DNA of 64,000 nt from DAISKN01 sp963716925 (GCA_963716925.1 CAVQUX010000010.1:496001-560000); one strand, 5' to 3'; shown: positions 35,270 through 45,870, counted from the stretch's first letter. A program made the numbers and translations. Notes: generated by a model not told the origin, from the sequence alone.

Positions 35270-37818
35270 TCACGACGGCAGGAACAGCGAGTTGAACAGG
35301 AGCTTGTACGTCTGGTGCGACTGGCCTCGGTGCTGGACCCGGAACCCGAGCAGGACCACCTTTCCTCGTCCGACGGGAGCCTCGACCACCGCCGCCTTCT
35401 CCTTGAGGACACCCTCCCCCATGAGCCATCCGCTCATCAGCAGGTTCTGCTTGGGATAGGAGGCGACGACGTGATAGCCCTCGGGGATCCCGGGCTCGAT
35501 CCCCCGCTGTTCCTCGAGCCTCGTCGGCTCCCGGCCTACTTCGAACGCCGGGCTGTGGGCGAAGAAGGCTGCGGCCTCCTCCGGCATCCCCCAGGCGACG
35601 GGATGCCGGTTGTCGACCTGGATCTTCAGGATCGTCCCCGGGATGAAGAACTTCGATTCGGGCTGACTCGCGGTGACGTTCCGGACGTGAAGCCCGAAGA
35701 CCTCGACGGGGAGCTCGCTCGCCCCGTCCATCGCCACCAGGATTCCGCCTTCGGACGCGAACTCGTAGAGGTTGAAGAGCCCCTTGGGCGTCATGCCGCC
35801 GGTATACTCGGGGGGCATCGTGCCTTCGTCGAGTCCGCCGAGCATCTGCGGGAGACTCGCTTCAGGGAGCACGATTACATCGAACCGGGACCGAAGGCCA
35901 GCGGCGCGCACGTCGGCGTCGTGGAGGCTTTCGTACGGGAACTCGAACTGCTCGAGCACCCAGCGGGTCCAGCCCTCGTCGATGTTCCCCCCCAGCCGTG
36001 ATAGAGCCCGATGCGGGGAGCGCGGAGAGAAACCAGATCGGAGGGCGCCTCCACGAGCGCCTGGATGCGGACCCCGAGGTCGCGGACGGCGGCCTCGATC
36101 CGGTCCGCGCCCGTCTGAACCACGAAAGCTCCCGGAGGCCAGTCTCCGAGCGACGACCCGGTCCTCGATATCGAAACACCCGCTTTCATCAGGCGGTTCA
36201 CGGCGGTGAATGCGTCGTTCGAACGGGCATCGATCGCGTATCCAAAGCCCGCTCGGCCCTCAATCGAGGTTGGAGACGGTTTCGCCCAATCGACGGGAGT
36301 CGCCGACGCCGTCACCTTCTCCAGCACCTTTTCGACCTTCACTCCCATCTGGAAGGGAAGCGTCCAACCGGTGATGTCGTACGGCTTCTCCGGAGGACCG
36401 TCCGGGTAGAGCCTGCGGTCGGGATAGACCTGCGGATTCAGGAGGTCGGTCAGGTGCGGCCGGAACGCTTGAGCTCCCCGGACCAGGTAGCTCCCCGCGG
36501 GATAGCTCTTCCCCGCGGCGGTGAAGGCGGCCGTCGCCTGCTCCACTTCGATCCCGCCCCAGCGCAGGACGTTCACCAGCTTCGCCGCGGTTCCCGGATC
36601 CCACTGCTCGGCGGGAATCACGTAGGTCTCGGAATCGCCTTTTTCGATAGCGTCGCGCCCCATGCGGTAGATGTCGTACAGCCACTCCTCTTTTCTATCG
36701 GATCCGATCTCGAGGACCGCCATCGATCCCGTCATCATGTAGCCGCAGCTGTCGCTGAAGCGCCAGGTCCCGCCGCGGAACGGGTTGGGATAGTAGGTGG
36801 AGGGCTCGCTCGTGGACTCGCCGTTCGCGAACGCCTTGGGGAACTTCTCGGGATCGTAGGTGACCGTCATCGGGGAGGAATGCCCGGTCTCCGTCAGGAT
36901 CCCCACCATGTTGTGGAAGTACGGCGCCGTTCTCATGCCGCCGTTCCACCAGGTATCGAACTGGAGGCGCGAGACCACCCCGGGCTTCGCCTCCTGATCC
37001 ATGCGCCGGGTCATGGCCTCGCCCACCAGGTTGATCCCGCGCATCACCAGGGGCGGGATGTTGGGGTTCATGGGATCCTCGAACGGCGGCACGAAGATGC
37101 GCGCGGGAAACGGCGCCTCCTGGTGCTGGTTGTAGATGATCTGCGGGAAATACCCGGCGTAGAGCTGGGCTGCGACGTTGCGCGACTCGGGCTGGTTGAA
37201 CATGTAGAAATCGCGGTTGTTGTCGTGCCCGATGTACTTCTGGTAGAGCTCGGGAGGGCTCGACTCCTCGAACGGCGTGCCCTTCACCTTGCGATACCAG
37301 TCGACCACCAGCGTGGTCCCGTCGGGGTTGATGTTGGGGATGAGGACCAAAAGGACGTTCTCTCGGATGGCCCGCATCTCGTCGCTTTCCTCGGTCACCG
37401 CCTTAAAGGCCAGGAGCGGCGCCGTCTGGGCGTGCGCGCGCTCCGTCGAATGGAGACCGAAGTCGATCCAGACGACGGCCTTCCCCTCTTTCGCGAGCGC
37501 CCGGGCTTCCTCCTCCCCGAGGTTCTTCGCAAGCGCCAGCCGCTTCGAGATCTCCTTGTAGCGATCGAGCTTTTTCAGGTTCTCCTCGGAGCTGATGACC
37601 GAGAGAAGCATCGTGCGGCCCTCGGCGGTCTTGCCGATCTCGAAGAGCCTCATCCGGTCGCTCGAGGCGTCGAGCTTCCGGAAGTAATCGGAGATCTCCT
37701 CGTAGGTCGCCAGCTCGCGCTCGGCGCAAGGCTCGAACCCGAATACCGAAGCGGGCGTGGGAACGTCGGGAGCCGCGGGCGCCGCCAGCAGCGCCAGGAA
37801 AAAGAGTGCCGTCGACAT
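35270..37818 (-). CDS. Secreted M14-family zinc carboxypeptidase (frameshift near 35993)
   Basis: About 848 residues with a signal peptide (STALFFLALLAAPAAP). The M14 domain contains the zinc ligands in DFGLHSTERAHAQ (HxxE) and YNQHQEAPFPARI (His). The substrate contacts are in GHDNNRDFYMFNQPE, with a probable catalytic Glu in the GILTETGHSSP region. The C-terminal half carries a class-I glutamine-amidotransferase-like or beta-rich domain (VILPEASLPQMLGGLD). One base is missing in a run of seven G near 35993; eight G would restore GGNIDEGWTRW. It is 16 bases after the EI24 gene, with a GGAGG site, so it is in the long minus-strand run. Confidence 0.9.
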
Positions 37819-37834
37819 GCTCGATTCCTCCGGG

Positions 37835-38590
37835 TCATTGATACCTCTTGGCGTAGGTCTCGCGCCACTCCTGATCTCCGTCGCGCCCCTCGAGGTCGAT
37901 CACCAGGAGCGTCGCCCCCGCGGCGAGCGCCGGAGCGACCAGCAGGTCGGCGAAGGGAATGAGCAGAGCGAAGAGGCCGGCGATGCCGAACCCGACGGCC
38001 TCGGGGCGGTAGCGTCGGTGCCATGCTCTCTTCTGCCCGAACCCGAGACCACGGCGCGTCAACGGCGGATCGCTGAACTGGAACGCGAGAGCGAATCCCG
38101 CCCAGAGAATCGCGAGCGCCGGGCCCACGACGGGAACGAAGGCGAGGAGAAAAATGCCGGGGGCGGCCGCGAGAAAGTAGAGGGCGCCGCGGAGCGACTC
38201 CTTGATTTCCCACGCGAGCCCGCTTCCCCGATCGTCTCTGGCCCCTCGCGCGATCCGTTCGACCCGCCGGGAGAGCTGATCCAGGATGGGCGAAACGAGG
38301 AGAAGTGCGAGCCCGAACCCCACCGCGCCCCCGGCGGTCAGAGTGGCCATCCAGATAAGGATTCCCGTCAATAGTCCGAGCCAGGAGGGGAGCGGCCCAC
38401 CGTTGACGAGATGGTGTTCGACGACCGGGGCAGCCCAGAGACCGAAGACCAGCCCCCCGACCAGAAGGATGCCCGCGACGATCGCGGGAAGCAGGACCAG
38501 CGGCCAAAGGGAAGGGTTGACGAATAAAAACGCGACCCCGCGCGGCAGGCGCCACGCGCCGGAGACGGCGCGGTAGAGCGTCCGCGTCAA
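37835..38590 (-). CDS. EI24/CysZ-like membrane protein
   Basis: About 251 residues with four to six hydrophobic segments (LWPLVLLPAIVAGILLVGG, LLTGILIWMATLTAGGAVGF, FLAAAPGIFLLAFVPVVGPA, FGIAGLFALLIPFADLLVAP). The latter pair with the VPVVGP and PFADLLVAP loops match the EI24 domain, to which the CysZ sulfate permease belongs. TTG at 38590 overlaps the upstream stop as TTGA, so translation is coupled to the molybdopterin-binding protein of the form I CO dehydrogenase operon. A role in oxyanion supply is possible from the family but not shown. No frameshift is seen. Confidence 0.82.
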   Translation of the reverse strand: MTRTLYRAVSGAWRLPRGVAFLFVNPSLWPLVLLPAIVAGILLVGGLVFGLWAAPVVEHHLVNGGPLPSWLGLLTGILIWMATLTAGGAVGFGLALLLVSPILDQLSRRVERIARGARDDRGSGLAWEIKESLRGALYFLAAAPGIFLLAFVPVVGPALAILWAGFALAFQFSDPPLTRRGLGFGQKRAWHRRYRPEAVGFGIAGLFALLIPFADLLVAPALAAGATLLVIDLEGRDGDQEWRETYAKRYQ

Positions 38591-39609
38591 TCGATTCGGC
38601 TCCGGGGAAGGGGCCTCTCGGGCACGTCCTCGAGGAGTCCGCCGGCGCCGAAGGCGATGATGTCTTCCCGGGAGAGTCGGTCTCCCACGAGGAGGCGCGG
38701 AAGGACCCAGTCCACGACGTTCACCTTCCGGCTCCGCGCGCACCCGGGCGCTCCCAGGACCGGGACATCATCTATATAAGCGAGCATCAAGAGGTTTCCC
38801 GGGTCGACGGGAGCGCCGACGCTCACGATGCGTCCCCCGGCGCGCTCCACGGCTCGGGGAGTGATGTCGTGGCGGTCCATGATCGCCGTCTCCCCCGCGA
38901 GAAGGATCAGGTCCACGGGAAGCCGACGCTGCCGGAGGAGAATCTCTGAAAGCGCCTCCTCCCCCTTTTCGTCCTCGAGGGTCGCGTAGGCCTGCTCCAC
39001 GACGTCGGATCCGAGCGCCCGCACCCGCTCCACGAGCGGAGTGAAACTCTCGATGAGGTGCTCTCTCACCGATGGGGATCCGGAGAGGACGAGACCGACG
39101 TGGCGGGGCTCGAGGGCGTCGACCCGAAGGAGAGCGCTTCCTTCGCGGGCCACCGCCTCTCCCCTCGAGACCTCCTTCTCCGAGACCGCGTAGGGAATCA
39201 CCTTCACGGTCGCGACCGTCTGCCCGGGCCGCACCACGGACTGGCTCGCGAGGGAGGCGATCGTCACTCCGTCGCCCGCGTTCAGCGCCGTGAGCCGCTC
39301 GCTCGCGAAGCGAAAGATTCCCAGGACCGTGGAGACGAGGTTGACGCGTCCGGTGGCGGCGCCGGAGAGACGAAGGCCCGGCCCGAGCGCCGCCTGCGCG
39401 ATCCGAAGCGCCGCGGCGTTCTCCTCGACGTCGCCGGGCTCGAGCTCCGCGACGTACACCGTGCGCCGGCCGAGCCCGCGAAGGGACTCGAGGTCTTCCC
39501 GGCGCAAAGCCTTTCCCTTGCGGAGAAGCCGCTTCCCGTCAGGGCCCGCCACGTTGTGCCCCAGAATCCTGCCTTCGGCCTGATCCAGCGGAACAGGGCC
39601 GAATTTCAT
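38587..39609 (-). CDS. Molybdopterin-binding protein of the MoeA/MogA fold
   Basis: 340 residues. It has the form of the N-terminal molybdopterin-binding module found fused to MobA-like cytidylyltransferases in molybdenum-hydroxylase clusters. It starts KFGPVPLDQAEGRILGHNV, with RKGKALRREDLESLRGLG, GRVNLVSTVLG, VLSGSPSVREHLIES and ILLAGETAIMDRHDITPRAVERAGG (in parts), and ends GAPGCARSRKVNVVDWVLPRLL, the GxPxxA-type loop. The nucleotidyltransferase half is absent. It likely handles cofactor delivery or cytidylation for the form I enzyme, which uses molybdopterin cytosine dinucleotide. It lies 37 bases after CoxG and overlaps the EI24 gene. Confidence 0.85.
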   Translation of the reverse strand: MKFGPVPLDQAEGRILGHNVAGPDGKRLLRKGKALRREDLESLRGLGRRTVYVAELEPGDVEENAAALRIAQAALGPGLRLSGAATGRVNLVSTVLGIFRFASERLTALNAGDGVTIASLASQSVVRPGQTVATVKVIPYAVSEKEVSRGEAVAREGSALLRVDALEPRHVGLVLSGSPSVREHLIESFTPLVERVRALGSDVVEQAYATLEDEKGEEALSEILLRQRRLPVDLILLAGETAIMDRHDITPRAVERAGGRIVSVGAPVDPGNLLMLAYIDDVPVLGAPGCARSRKVNVVDWVLPRLLVGDRLSREDIIAFGAGGLLEDVPERPLPRSRID

Positions 39610-39646
39610 TTCTCGCTGCGCGCCCGCATCACCCTCATCAGGCTCA

Positions 39647-40090
39647 TCAGGCCTCTATCTTCTTCCTGACGCAGGTGAAGAAGTCCTGGGTCATCTTCGC
39701 CGTAACCGGCTTCATCAGGCGCGCCGCCAGGCTCGCGATGGAGCCGACCACGTTCACGTCCGCGCTCCAGACGATCTCGGTCGCGCCGTTCGGAGCGTCC
39801 GAGAGATGAACCTCGCTGGTGACGTCGATCGAGCTTCCGGGCGCGGTGCCGTTCATCTTCATCTTCGCGTTCTCCGGCGGCTTCAGCTCCGTCCACTCGA
39901 TCGTCGTCTTGAACTTCACCTTCACCGTCCCGAGGCCGAGAGCGCCGAGCGCCTGGAACTTCTTGTTGGGCTCCAGGACCTCCATCGACTCGAGTCCGGG
40001 CGTGCACTTCGAGACGGACTCGGCGTCGGTCAGAAACTTCCAGACTTCGGCTCGACTCGCTCGAATCGTGTCTTTCCCTTCAAACCGCAT
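39647..40090 (-). CDS. coxG: CoxG-like SRPBCC protein of the form I CO dehydrogenase operon
   Basis: 147 residues with the START-like helix-grip fold. The N-terminus has FEGKDTIRASRAEVWKFLTD and CTPGLESMEVLE, then the cavity strands with FKTTIEWTELK and SEVHLSDAPNGATEIVWSAD, and a long C-terminal helix (LAARLMKPVTAKMTQDFF). CoxG is recruited for membrane attachment of CO dehydrogenase and, in mycobacteria, delivery of menaquinone to it; these roles are known from homologues. Its start overlaps the XdhC-YHS gene by 11 bases. It is complete. Confidence 0.92.
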   Translation of the reverse strand: MRFEGKDTIRASRAEVWKFLTDAESVSKCTPGLESMEVLEPNKKFQALGALGLGTVKVKFKTTIEWTELKPPENAKMKMNGTAPGSSIDVTSEVHLSDAPNGATEIVWSADVNVVGSIASLAARLMKPVTAKMTQDFFTCVRKKIEA

Positions 40091-40985
40091 GGGCGAACTT
40101 CTCCTTGCAAGAGGCGCAGCAGAAATAGTACCTGGCGCCGTCTTTCTCGAGGACGTGCCGCGCCGTCGCGACGTCGACCGTCATTCCGCAGACGGGGTCT
40201 TTTTCGACTCTTTCAACTGCGGCCCTGGCCGCGATCGGAAGCGGAATCGCTTCGGTCCGCGGACGCGACCGGCGCATCTGCACCATCTCCGCCAGGATGC
40301 TGAGCGCGATCTCCTCGGCGGTCACGGCGCCGATGTCGAGTCCCGCCGGGAACTTGAGCCGGCGCCTCTTCTCCTCGGGAAGGCCGAGGGTCGACAGCAT
40401 GGCCTCCGCCCGCTTTCGGCTGGAGACCAGGGCCACGTAGTCCGTGCCGCTCTCTTCGAGCGCCGCGCGGATTCCGTCCTCGTCGTAGTTCCCGTGGCTC
40501 GCCACGACCACGAACCTCTCGCCTCGAGGAAGACCGTGGAATTCGATGCGATCGAAGAACTCGTCGGCGGACGCGAACTGCTCTCTCGACGCCTCGGGGC
40601 TCATCACGGTAACCCGAAAGCCGAGAGGTCCGGCGAGCGCCACCAGGGCCTCGGCTACGGGCAGGTGGCCGATGACGACGAGGTGCGGTTTCGGGAGATG
40701 AGGCTCGAGGTAGATGTCGAGAGAGCCTCCGCTGGCGCAGGTCTCGGTGGAGGAGAGCTGAAGGATCTTCGGCTGTCCCGAAGCGAGGACCTTCTTCGCT
40801 TCCACTTCCACCGCCGGCTTCGAGCAGGTTCCCCCGATCCAGCCGATCCACTCGCCGTCGGCCTTGATCAGGGCTTTGGCTCCGGGTTTGGCCGACGTAG
40901 GCTTTTCCGCCCGGACGACCGTCGCCAGCACGAACGGCTCTCCCGCTTTCTTCAGTCGGAGAGCCGCCTCGAGAATGTCCTGCAC
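40080..40985 (-). CDS. coxF: XdhC/CoxF-like cofactor chaperone fused to a C-terminal YHS domain
   Basis: 301 residues. The XdhC domain has VLATVVRAEKPTSAKPGAKAL, shown in parts as ATVVRAEKPTSAKPG, the Cys of GGTCSKPAV, and TCASGGSLDIYLEP. The Rossmann-like part has VIGHLPVAEALVALAGPLGF, VVASHGNYDED and GLDIGAVTAEEIALSILAE. From about residue 262 a YHS domain follows: VEKDPVCGMTVDVATARHV and YYFCCASCKEKFA. YHS domains carry Cys residues and occur in copper-transport ATPases and metal enzymes. The fusion couples a molybdenum cofactor chaperone to a putative metal-binding module directly after the copper-dependent CoxL. That function is inferred. It starts 18 bases after coxL. Confidence 0.88.
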   Translation of the reverse strand: MQDILEAALRLKKAGEPFVLATVVRAEKPTSAKPGAKALIKADGEWIGWIGGTCSKPAVEVEAKKVLASGQPKILQLSSTETCASGGSLDIYLEPHLPKPHLVVIGHLPVAEALVALAGPLGFRVTVMSPEASREQFASADEFFDRIEFHGLPRGERFVVVASHGNYDEDGIRAALEESGTDYVALVSSRKRAEAMLSTLGLPEEKRRRLKFPAGLDIGAVTAEEIALSILAEMVQMRRSRPRTEAIPLPIAARAAVERVEKDPVCGMTVDVATARHVLEKDGARYYFCCASCKEKFAHAV

Positions 40986-41003
40986 TTTATTGAATCAACG
41001 CAA

Positions 41004-43345
41004 TCATCGTTCCAGCGCGGCGCCTTTCTCCCTCAGCACCTCCCATACCCTGGCCGGGGTGATCGGGATCTCCATGTGCCGCACTCCAAGATGCCACAAA
41101 GCGTCGACGACCGCGTTCACGAAAGCCGGAGGAGCGCCGACGGTGGCCGACTCGCCGACGCCCTTCGCCCCGATGGGGTGGTGGGGCGACGGCGTCACCG
41201 TCTCTCCCGTCTCCCACTTCGGGGTCTCGACCGCTGTCGGGAGAAGGTACTCCATGAAGTTGCCTCCTCGGATGTTGCCGTTCTCGTCGTAGGCGATCTC
41301 CTCGAGGAACGCGGGAGCCATGCCCATGGTGAGGCCTCCGTGAACCTGGCCCTCCACGATCATGGGATTGATGCGGACCCCGCAGTCGTCCACGGCGACG
41401 AACCTGCGGACGTGCACCTGCCCCGTCCCCCGATCGATGTCGACGACGGCGATGTACGAGCCGAAGGGGAACGTGAGGTTCGGCGGATCGTAGTAGTCGA
41501 CGGCCTCGAGGCCGGCCTCCATCCCCTGCGGGTGGTTGGTATAGGCGGCGAAGGCTATCTCCTGGATGGTCTTCGCCCGATCGGGGGAGCCCTTGACGAA
41601 GAACTTCCCCCGCTCCCACTCGAGATCCTCTTCGGCGGCCTCGAGCAGGTGAGCCGCGATCTTCTTCGCCTTGTCCCGAACCTTGCGGGCGGCGATCGCC
41701 GCCGCCGCCCCCGCGACCGGCGTGCTGCGGGAGGCGTAGGTGCCGAGCCCGTAGGGAGCGGTATCGGTGTCCCCTTCCTCCACCTGGATGTGCTCCGGCG
41801 GGATTCCGAGCTCCTCGGCGAGGATCTGAGCGTAGGTCGTCTCGTGGCCCTGCCCCTGGGACTTCGTGCCGAATCGGGCGATGGCCTTTCCCGTGGGGTG
41901 GACGCGGATCTCGCAGGAGTCGAACATCTTGATTCCGAGGATGTCGAACGTCTTCGAGGGCCCGGCCCCGACGATCTCGGTGAAGGACGAGATGCCAATC
42001 CCCATGAGCTCGCCCTTCTCGCGCTTCTGCTTCTGCTCCTTGCGAAGATCCTCGTAGCCGATCATATCCATCGCCAGCCGGAGCGCTTTCCCGTAGTTCC
42101 CGCTGTCGTACTCCCAGCCGAGCGCCGAGGTGTAAGGAAACCTCTCGGGGGCGATGAAGTTCTTCATCCGGAACTCGGCGGGATCCATGCCGACCTCGTG
42201 CGCCATGATGTCCGCCATGCGCTCGATGGTATGGACCGCCTCCGTCACCCGGAAGGAGCAGCGGTAGGCGATGCCCCCCGGAGGCTTGTTGGTGTAGACG
42301 CCGTCGACCTCGATGTGGGCGTTCTTGAAATCGTAGGAGCCCGTCGCCACGTGGAAGAGCCCCGCGGGAAACTTCGAGGGGTTGGCGGCGGCGTCGGTAT
42401 ATCCGTGGTCGGCGACGGTCTTGATGCGTAGCGCGGTGAGAGTCCCGTCCTTCTTCGCCGCGAGCGACGCGTCGATGTGGTAGTCGCGGGCGAACGAGTC
42501 CGCCTGGAGGTTCTCGGAACGGTCCTCGATCCACTTCACCGGCTTTCCCGTCAGAGACCGAGGCCGCGATGGCGATGACGTAGCCTGGATAGACCGGCAC
42601 CTTTCCGCCGAATCCGCCGCCGATGTCGGGAGAGATGACGCGGATCCTTTCCTCGGAGAGGCCGAGGTGCCCGGCCACCAGGGCGATCACGGTGCGGATC
42701 GCGTGCGGGGCCTGGGTCGTCATGTACATCGTGAGCTTGCCTTCGATCGGCTCCCAGCTCGCGACGCAGCCGCAGGTCTCGATGGAAGCGACGTGAATGC
42801 GGGGAATGTGGAGCTTCTGCTGCACGACGACGTCGGCGTCGTCGAAGGCCTTGTCGGTTTTCGCCTTGTCTCCCGTCTCCCAGTGCCAGATGTGGTTCGA
42901 TTCCTTGTCGTCGCGCACTTTCGTCGCGCCCTTCGCCAGGGCCTTGAACGGATCCACGACCACCGGCAGCGGCTCGTACTCGACTTCGACGGCGGCGACG
43001 CCGTCGGCCGCCGCGTAGCGGCTCGTGGCCACGACCGCCGCGACCTCCTGGGCCTGGTACTTCACGGTGTCGATCGGAAGCACCATCTGCTTGTCGGACA
43101 TCAAGGTAGGCATCCAGGCGAGGCCGTACTTGTCCAGGTCCTTGCCCGTGACCACCGCGGCGACGCCCGGCGTCGCCAGCGCTTTCGACGGATCGATCTT
43201 GACGATCTTCGCGTGGGCGTAGGGACTTCGGACGATGTCGAGGTACAGCATTCCCGGAAGCTTGATGTCGTCGACGTAGTGTCCCTTGCCGCGGATGAAA
43301 CGAGGGTCTTCCTTACGGCGAACGGAGTGTCCGAGCCCGCGACAT

Positions 43346-43353
<8 letters not shown>
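41004..43353 (-). CDS. coxL: Form I aerobic CO dehydrogenase large subunit (frameshift near 42553)
   Basis: About 783 residues. It oxidises CO to CO2 at a CuSMoO2 centre. The N-terminus reads VECRGLGHSVRRKEDPRFI. The GGGFGGKVPVYPGY motif precedes an extra base near 42553, after which the chain continues LTGKPVKWIEDRSEN. The signature AYRCSFR is present with the copper-ligand Cys at 42258-42260; AYxCSFR defines form I. The C-terminus has GAKGVGESATVGAP with the catalytic Glu. Order M-S-L is the form I arrangement. Its start overlaps the coxS stop by 8 bases. The shift is a single extra T in GTCTCTG and probably an assembly error. Confidence 0.95.
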
Positions 43354-43827
<474 letters not shown>

Positions 43828-43831
<4 letters not shown>

Positions 43832-44709
43832 GCGGCACCTCCTGCGGCTTCCGCCCGCTTCAGGGCTCGCGTCAGGGCGCGATTCGTCAAGGTGCGGACG
43901 AGGTGCCTCTTGTACTCCTCGGACCCGCGATAGTCGTCCGTCGGCTCGGCGGCCTCCGACGCGAGCTTCGCGGCCTGGGCCACGGCGCCCTCGTCGGCTT
44001 TCTTCCCTTCGAGGGAAGAAGACGCCGCCTTGGCGAAGATCGGCGTAAGGCCCACGTTCGTGAGCCCGATTCCCGCCGAGGCCACCTTGCCGCTTCCGTC
44101 GAGGGAGAGCTGCACCGCCACCGCCGCCGTCGCGTAGTCGCCCACTTTTCTTTCGAGCTTCAGATAGGCCCCGCCGCTCCGGGACTGGGCCCTGGGGATC
44201 CGGATCTCGGTCAGAATCTCCCCGGCGGCGAGCGCGGTCTCGAAGGCCCCGCGGAAGAAGTCCGAGATTTCGAGGGTCCGCTCGCCCTTCGGTCCCGTGG
44301 CCGCCACTCGAGCACCGTACGCGAGCATCGTCGCAGGATGATCGTTCGCGGGATCGGCGTGGGCGATGTTCCCGCCGATGGTCGCGAGGTTGCGCACCAG
44401 CGGGTCCGCGATCACCCGCGCGGTATCCGCGAGGAGCGGGTAGCGCTTGCGGATCAACTCAGACCGATCGAGTTCCGCTTCCCGGGTCATGGCGCCGATG
44501 CGCAGCCACTCCCCGTCTTCTTTGATATAGGCGAGCTCCGAGAGCTGGTTGATGTCGATGAGCATCGGTGGAGTCGCCATCCGGAAGCGCATCATCGGAA
44601 TGAGACTGTGCCCTCCCGCGAGGATCTTCGCCTCCGGATTCTTTCCGAGAAGCGAGACGGCCTCCGAGAGAGTCTTGGGTCGGACGTAGTCGAAGCTCCC
44701 AGGTATCAC
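43828..44709 (-). CDS. coxM: CO dehydrogenase FAD subunit, form I cluster
   Basis: 293 residues, complete. The FAD motifs are ILAGGHSLIPMMR (AGGHS) and ATIGGNIAHADPANDHP (TIGGN..AHADP). A CO_deh_flav_C domain has YLKLERKVGDYATAAVAV. It accepts electrons from CoxS and donates them to the respiratory quinone pool. It is the first gene of the M-S-L operon. The upstream gap 44710-44812 separates it from a GNAT gene on the same strand, and its promoter is probably there, though no box pair is clear. ATG at 44709 follows a GGAGGA site. Confidence 0.95.
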
Positions 44710-44812
44710 GAGACTCCTCCTTCCCCACTTTCCTCAAGGTCCCCATTGAAGGCGAGGCTTGATGCCGAGAGCGCGATGCGCTGAAGGTACAAGTCGCGCT
44801 CCCGGATGGGAG

Positions 44813-45364
44813 TCATACACCAGGCGCGCGGTTCAGGTCAACGGAACGGACGACATATCGCCGGAATCGAACGGACCCCGGCTCGATTCCCTCGCCCGCG
44901 GGCTCGAAACCGTTCCGCTCGAGCACCCGAATGGAGCGCAGGTTGTCCGGCGTCGTTTCCCCCTCGATCGACGCCACTCTGGGATCACGGGAAGCCCAAC
45001 CGATGAGACCCGCCACCATTTCCGACGCGAGCCCGGCGTGCCGGTAGCTCGGCAGAAGGGAGTATCCAATCTCCACCAGGCCCATGTCGTCGGGGGGCCC
45101 CTTGAAACCGACGCTTCCACAAAGGACCGCCCTGCTCTCGGTCGTCCCGATCGCGTACCACCCGAGCCAGCCGTCCCAGTCCGGGTGCTCCTGATGGAGG
45201 TCGCGAAAAACGGGCAGGGCGTCGCGCAGGGTCTCCGGCGGCCAGTCGGGAGGAACGTGGGCATGGATCAGGCTGGCGAAGCGCTCCCGGTCGTCGATCT
45301 CCGCGAGCACGAGCTCGAGCGTTCCCGCCAGGAGCCGCAGCCGCGGGGTCCTCGTTTCGATCAT
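44813..45364 (-). CDS. GNAT-family N-acetyltransferase (RimJ/RimL type)
   Basis: 183 residues. The GNAT_3-like fold begins MIETRTPRLRLLAGTLELV. It shows GWYAIGTTESRAVLCGSVGF, GLVEIGYSLLPSYRHAGLASEMV, in which the acetyl-CoA pyrophosphate loop Q/RxxGxA is represented by YRHAGLA, and RSIRVLERNGFEPAG near the end. This pattern is that of RimJ/RimL-like protein or small-molecule acetyltransferases. ATG at 45364 overlaps the previous gene's stop as ATGA. The substrate is unknown. Confidence 0.88.
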   Translation of the reverse strand: MIETRTPRLRLLAGTLELVLAEIDDRERFASLIHAHVPPDWPPETLRDALPVFRDLHQEHPDWDGWLGWYAIGTTESRAVLCGSVGFKGPPDDMGLVEIGYSLLPSYRHAGLASEMVAGLIGWASRDPRVASIEGETTPDNLRSIRVLERNGFEPAGEGIEPGSVRFRRYVVRSVDLNRAPGV

Positions 45365-45870
45365 GAAAGCGGCCCGCCCACCCGGACCTTCGCCCGATTC
45401 TGCCGGATCCAGGCGAAGAGGTTGTCGGCGATGGCCTCGTCGTTCTCGTAGTATCGACCGTCGCAATCGTCCAGCGCCTCCCGCACCGAGTCGTCGTCGT
45501 CGAGGATGACCCGCTCGGCCTTCTCGGGACTGAGTTCCGGTCCGAGGCCGAGAGCCCTGATGGCGCTACCGGTAATCGCCGCGGTCCTGGGACATGAGAT
45601 GGCGAGAAGCGCCTCCTCGATCACGTCCACGAACTCGCGCGAGGAGTTCAGAAAGAACTGACTGTAGCCGCCGTTGTTCACTTCGCGCTCCAGGCCCTCG
45701 ATCGCGAGGACGTACCTCTCCTCGCGCGAGATCGGGCCCGAAGCCGCCTTGCGCTGGATCGCCTCTTCGAAAGCGAGGACCAGGGAGTCGATCCGGTGGG
45801 TGCCTTCGAGCGCGAGGAGCTCGTCCGTCGTCTCGCCGTCGTAAACCTCGAACCATTTGTCGCCGGTCAT
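45361..45870 (-). CDS. DUF4375 (DMP19-like) protein
   Basis: 169 residues, acidic. The core VNNGGYSQFFLNSSREFVDVI and the following EEALLAISCPRTAAI match the DUF4375/DMP19 family. In Neisseria the family contains a DNA-mimic protein that inhibits a transcription factor. Its C-terminal segment is strongly acidic (ILDDDDSVREALDDCDGRYY), as a DNA mimic would be. That role is not shown here. ATG at 45870 has a GGGGGGATCC site, which is preferred over ATG at 45957. It is coupled with the GNAT gene by ATGA and divergent from the M16 peptidases. Confidence 0.78.
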   Translation of the reverse strand: MTGDKWFEVYDGETTDELLALEGTHRIDSLVLAFEEAIQRKAASGPISREERYVLAIEGLEREVNNGGYSQFFLNSSREFVDVIEEALLAISCPRTAAITGSAIRALGLGPELSPEKAERVILDDDDSVREALDDCDGRYYENDEAIADNLFAWIRQNRAKVRVGGPLS

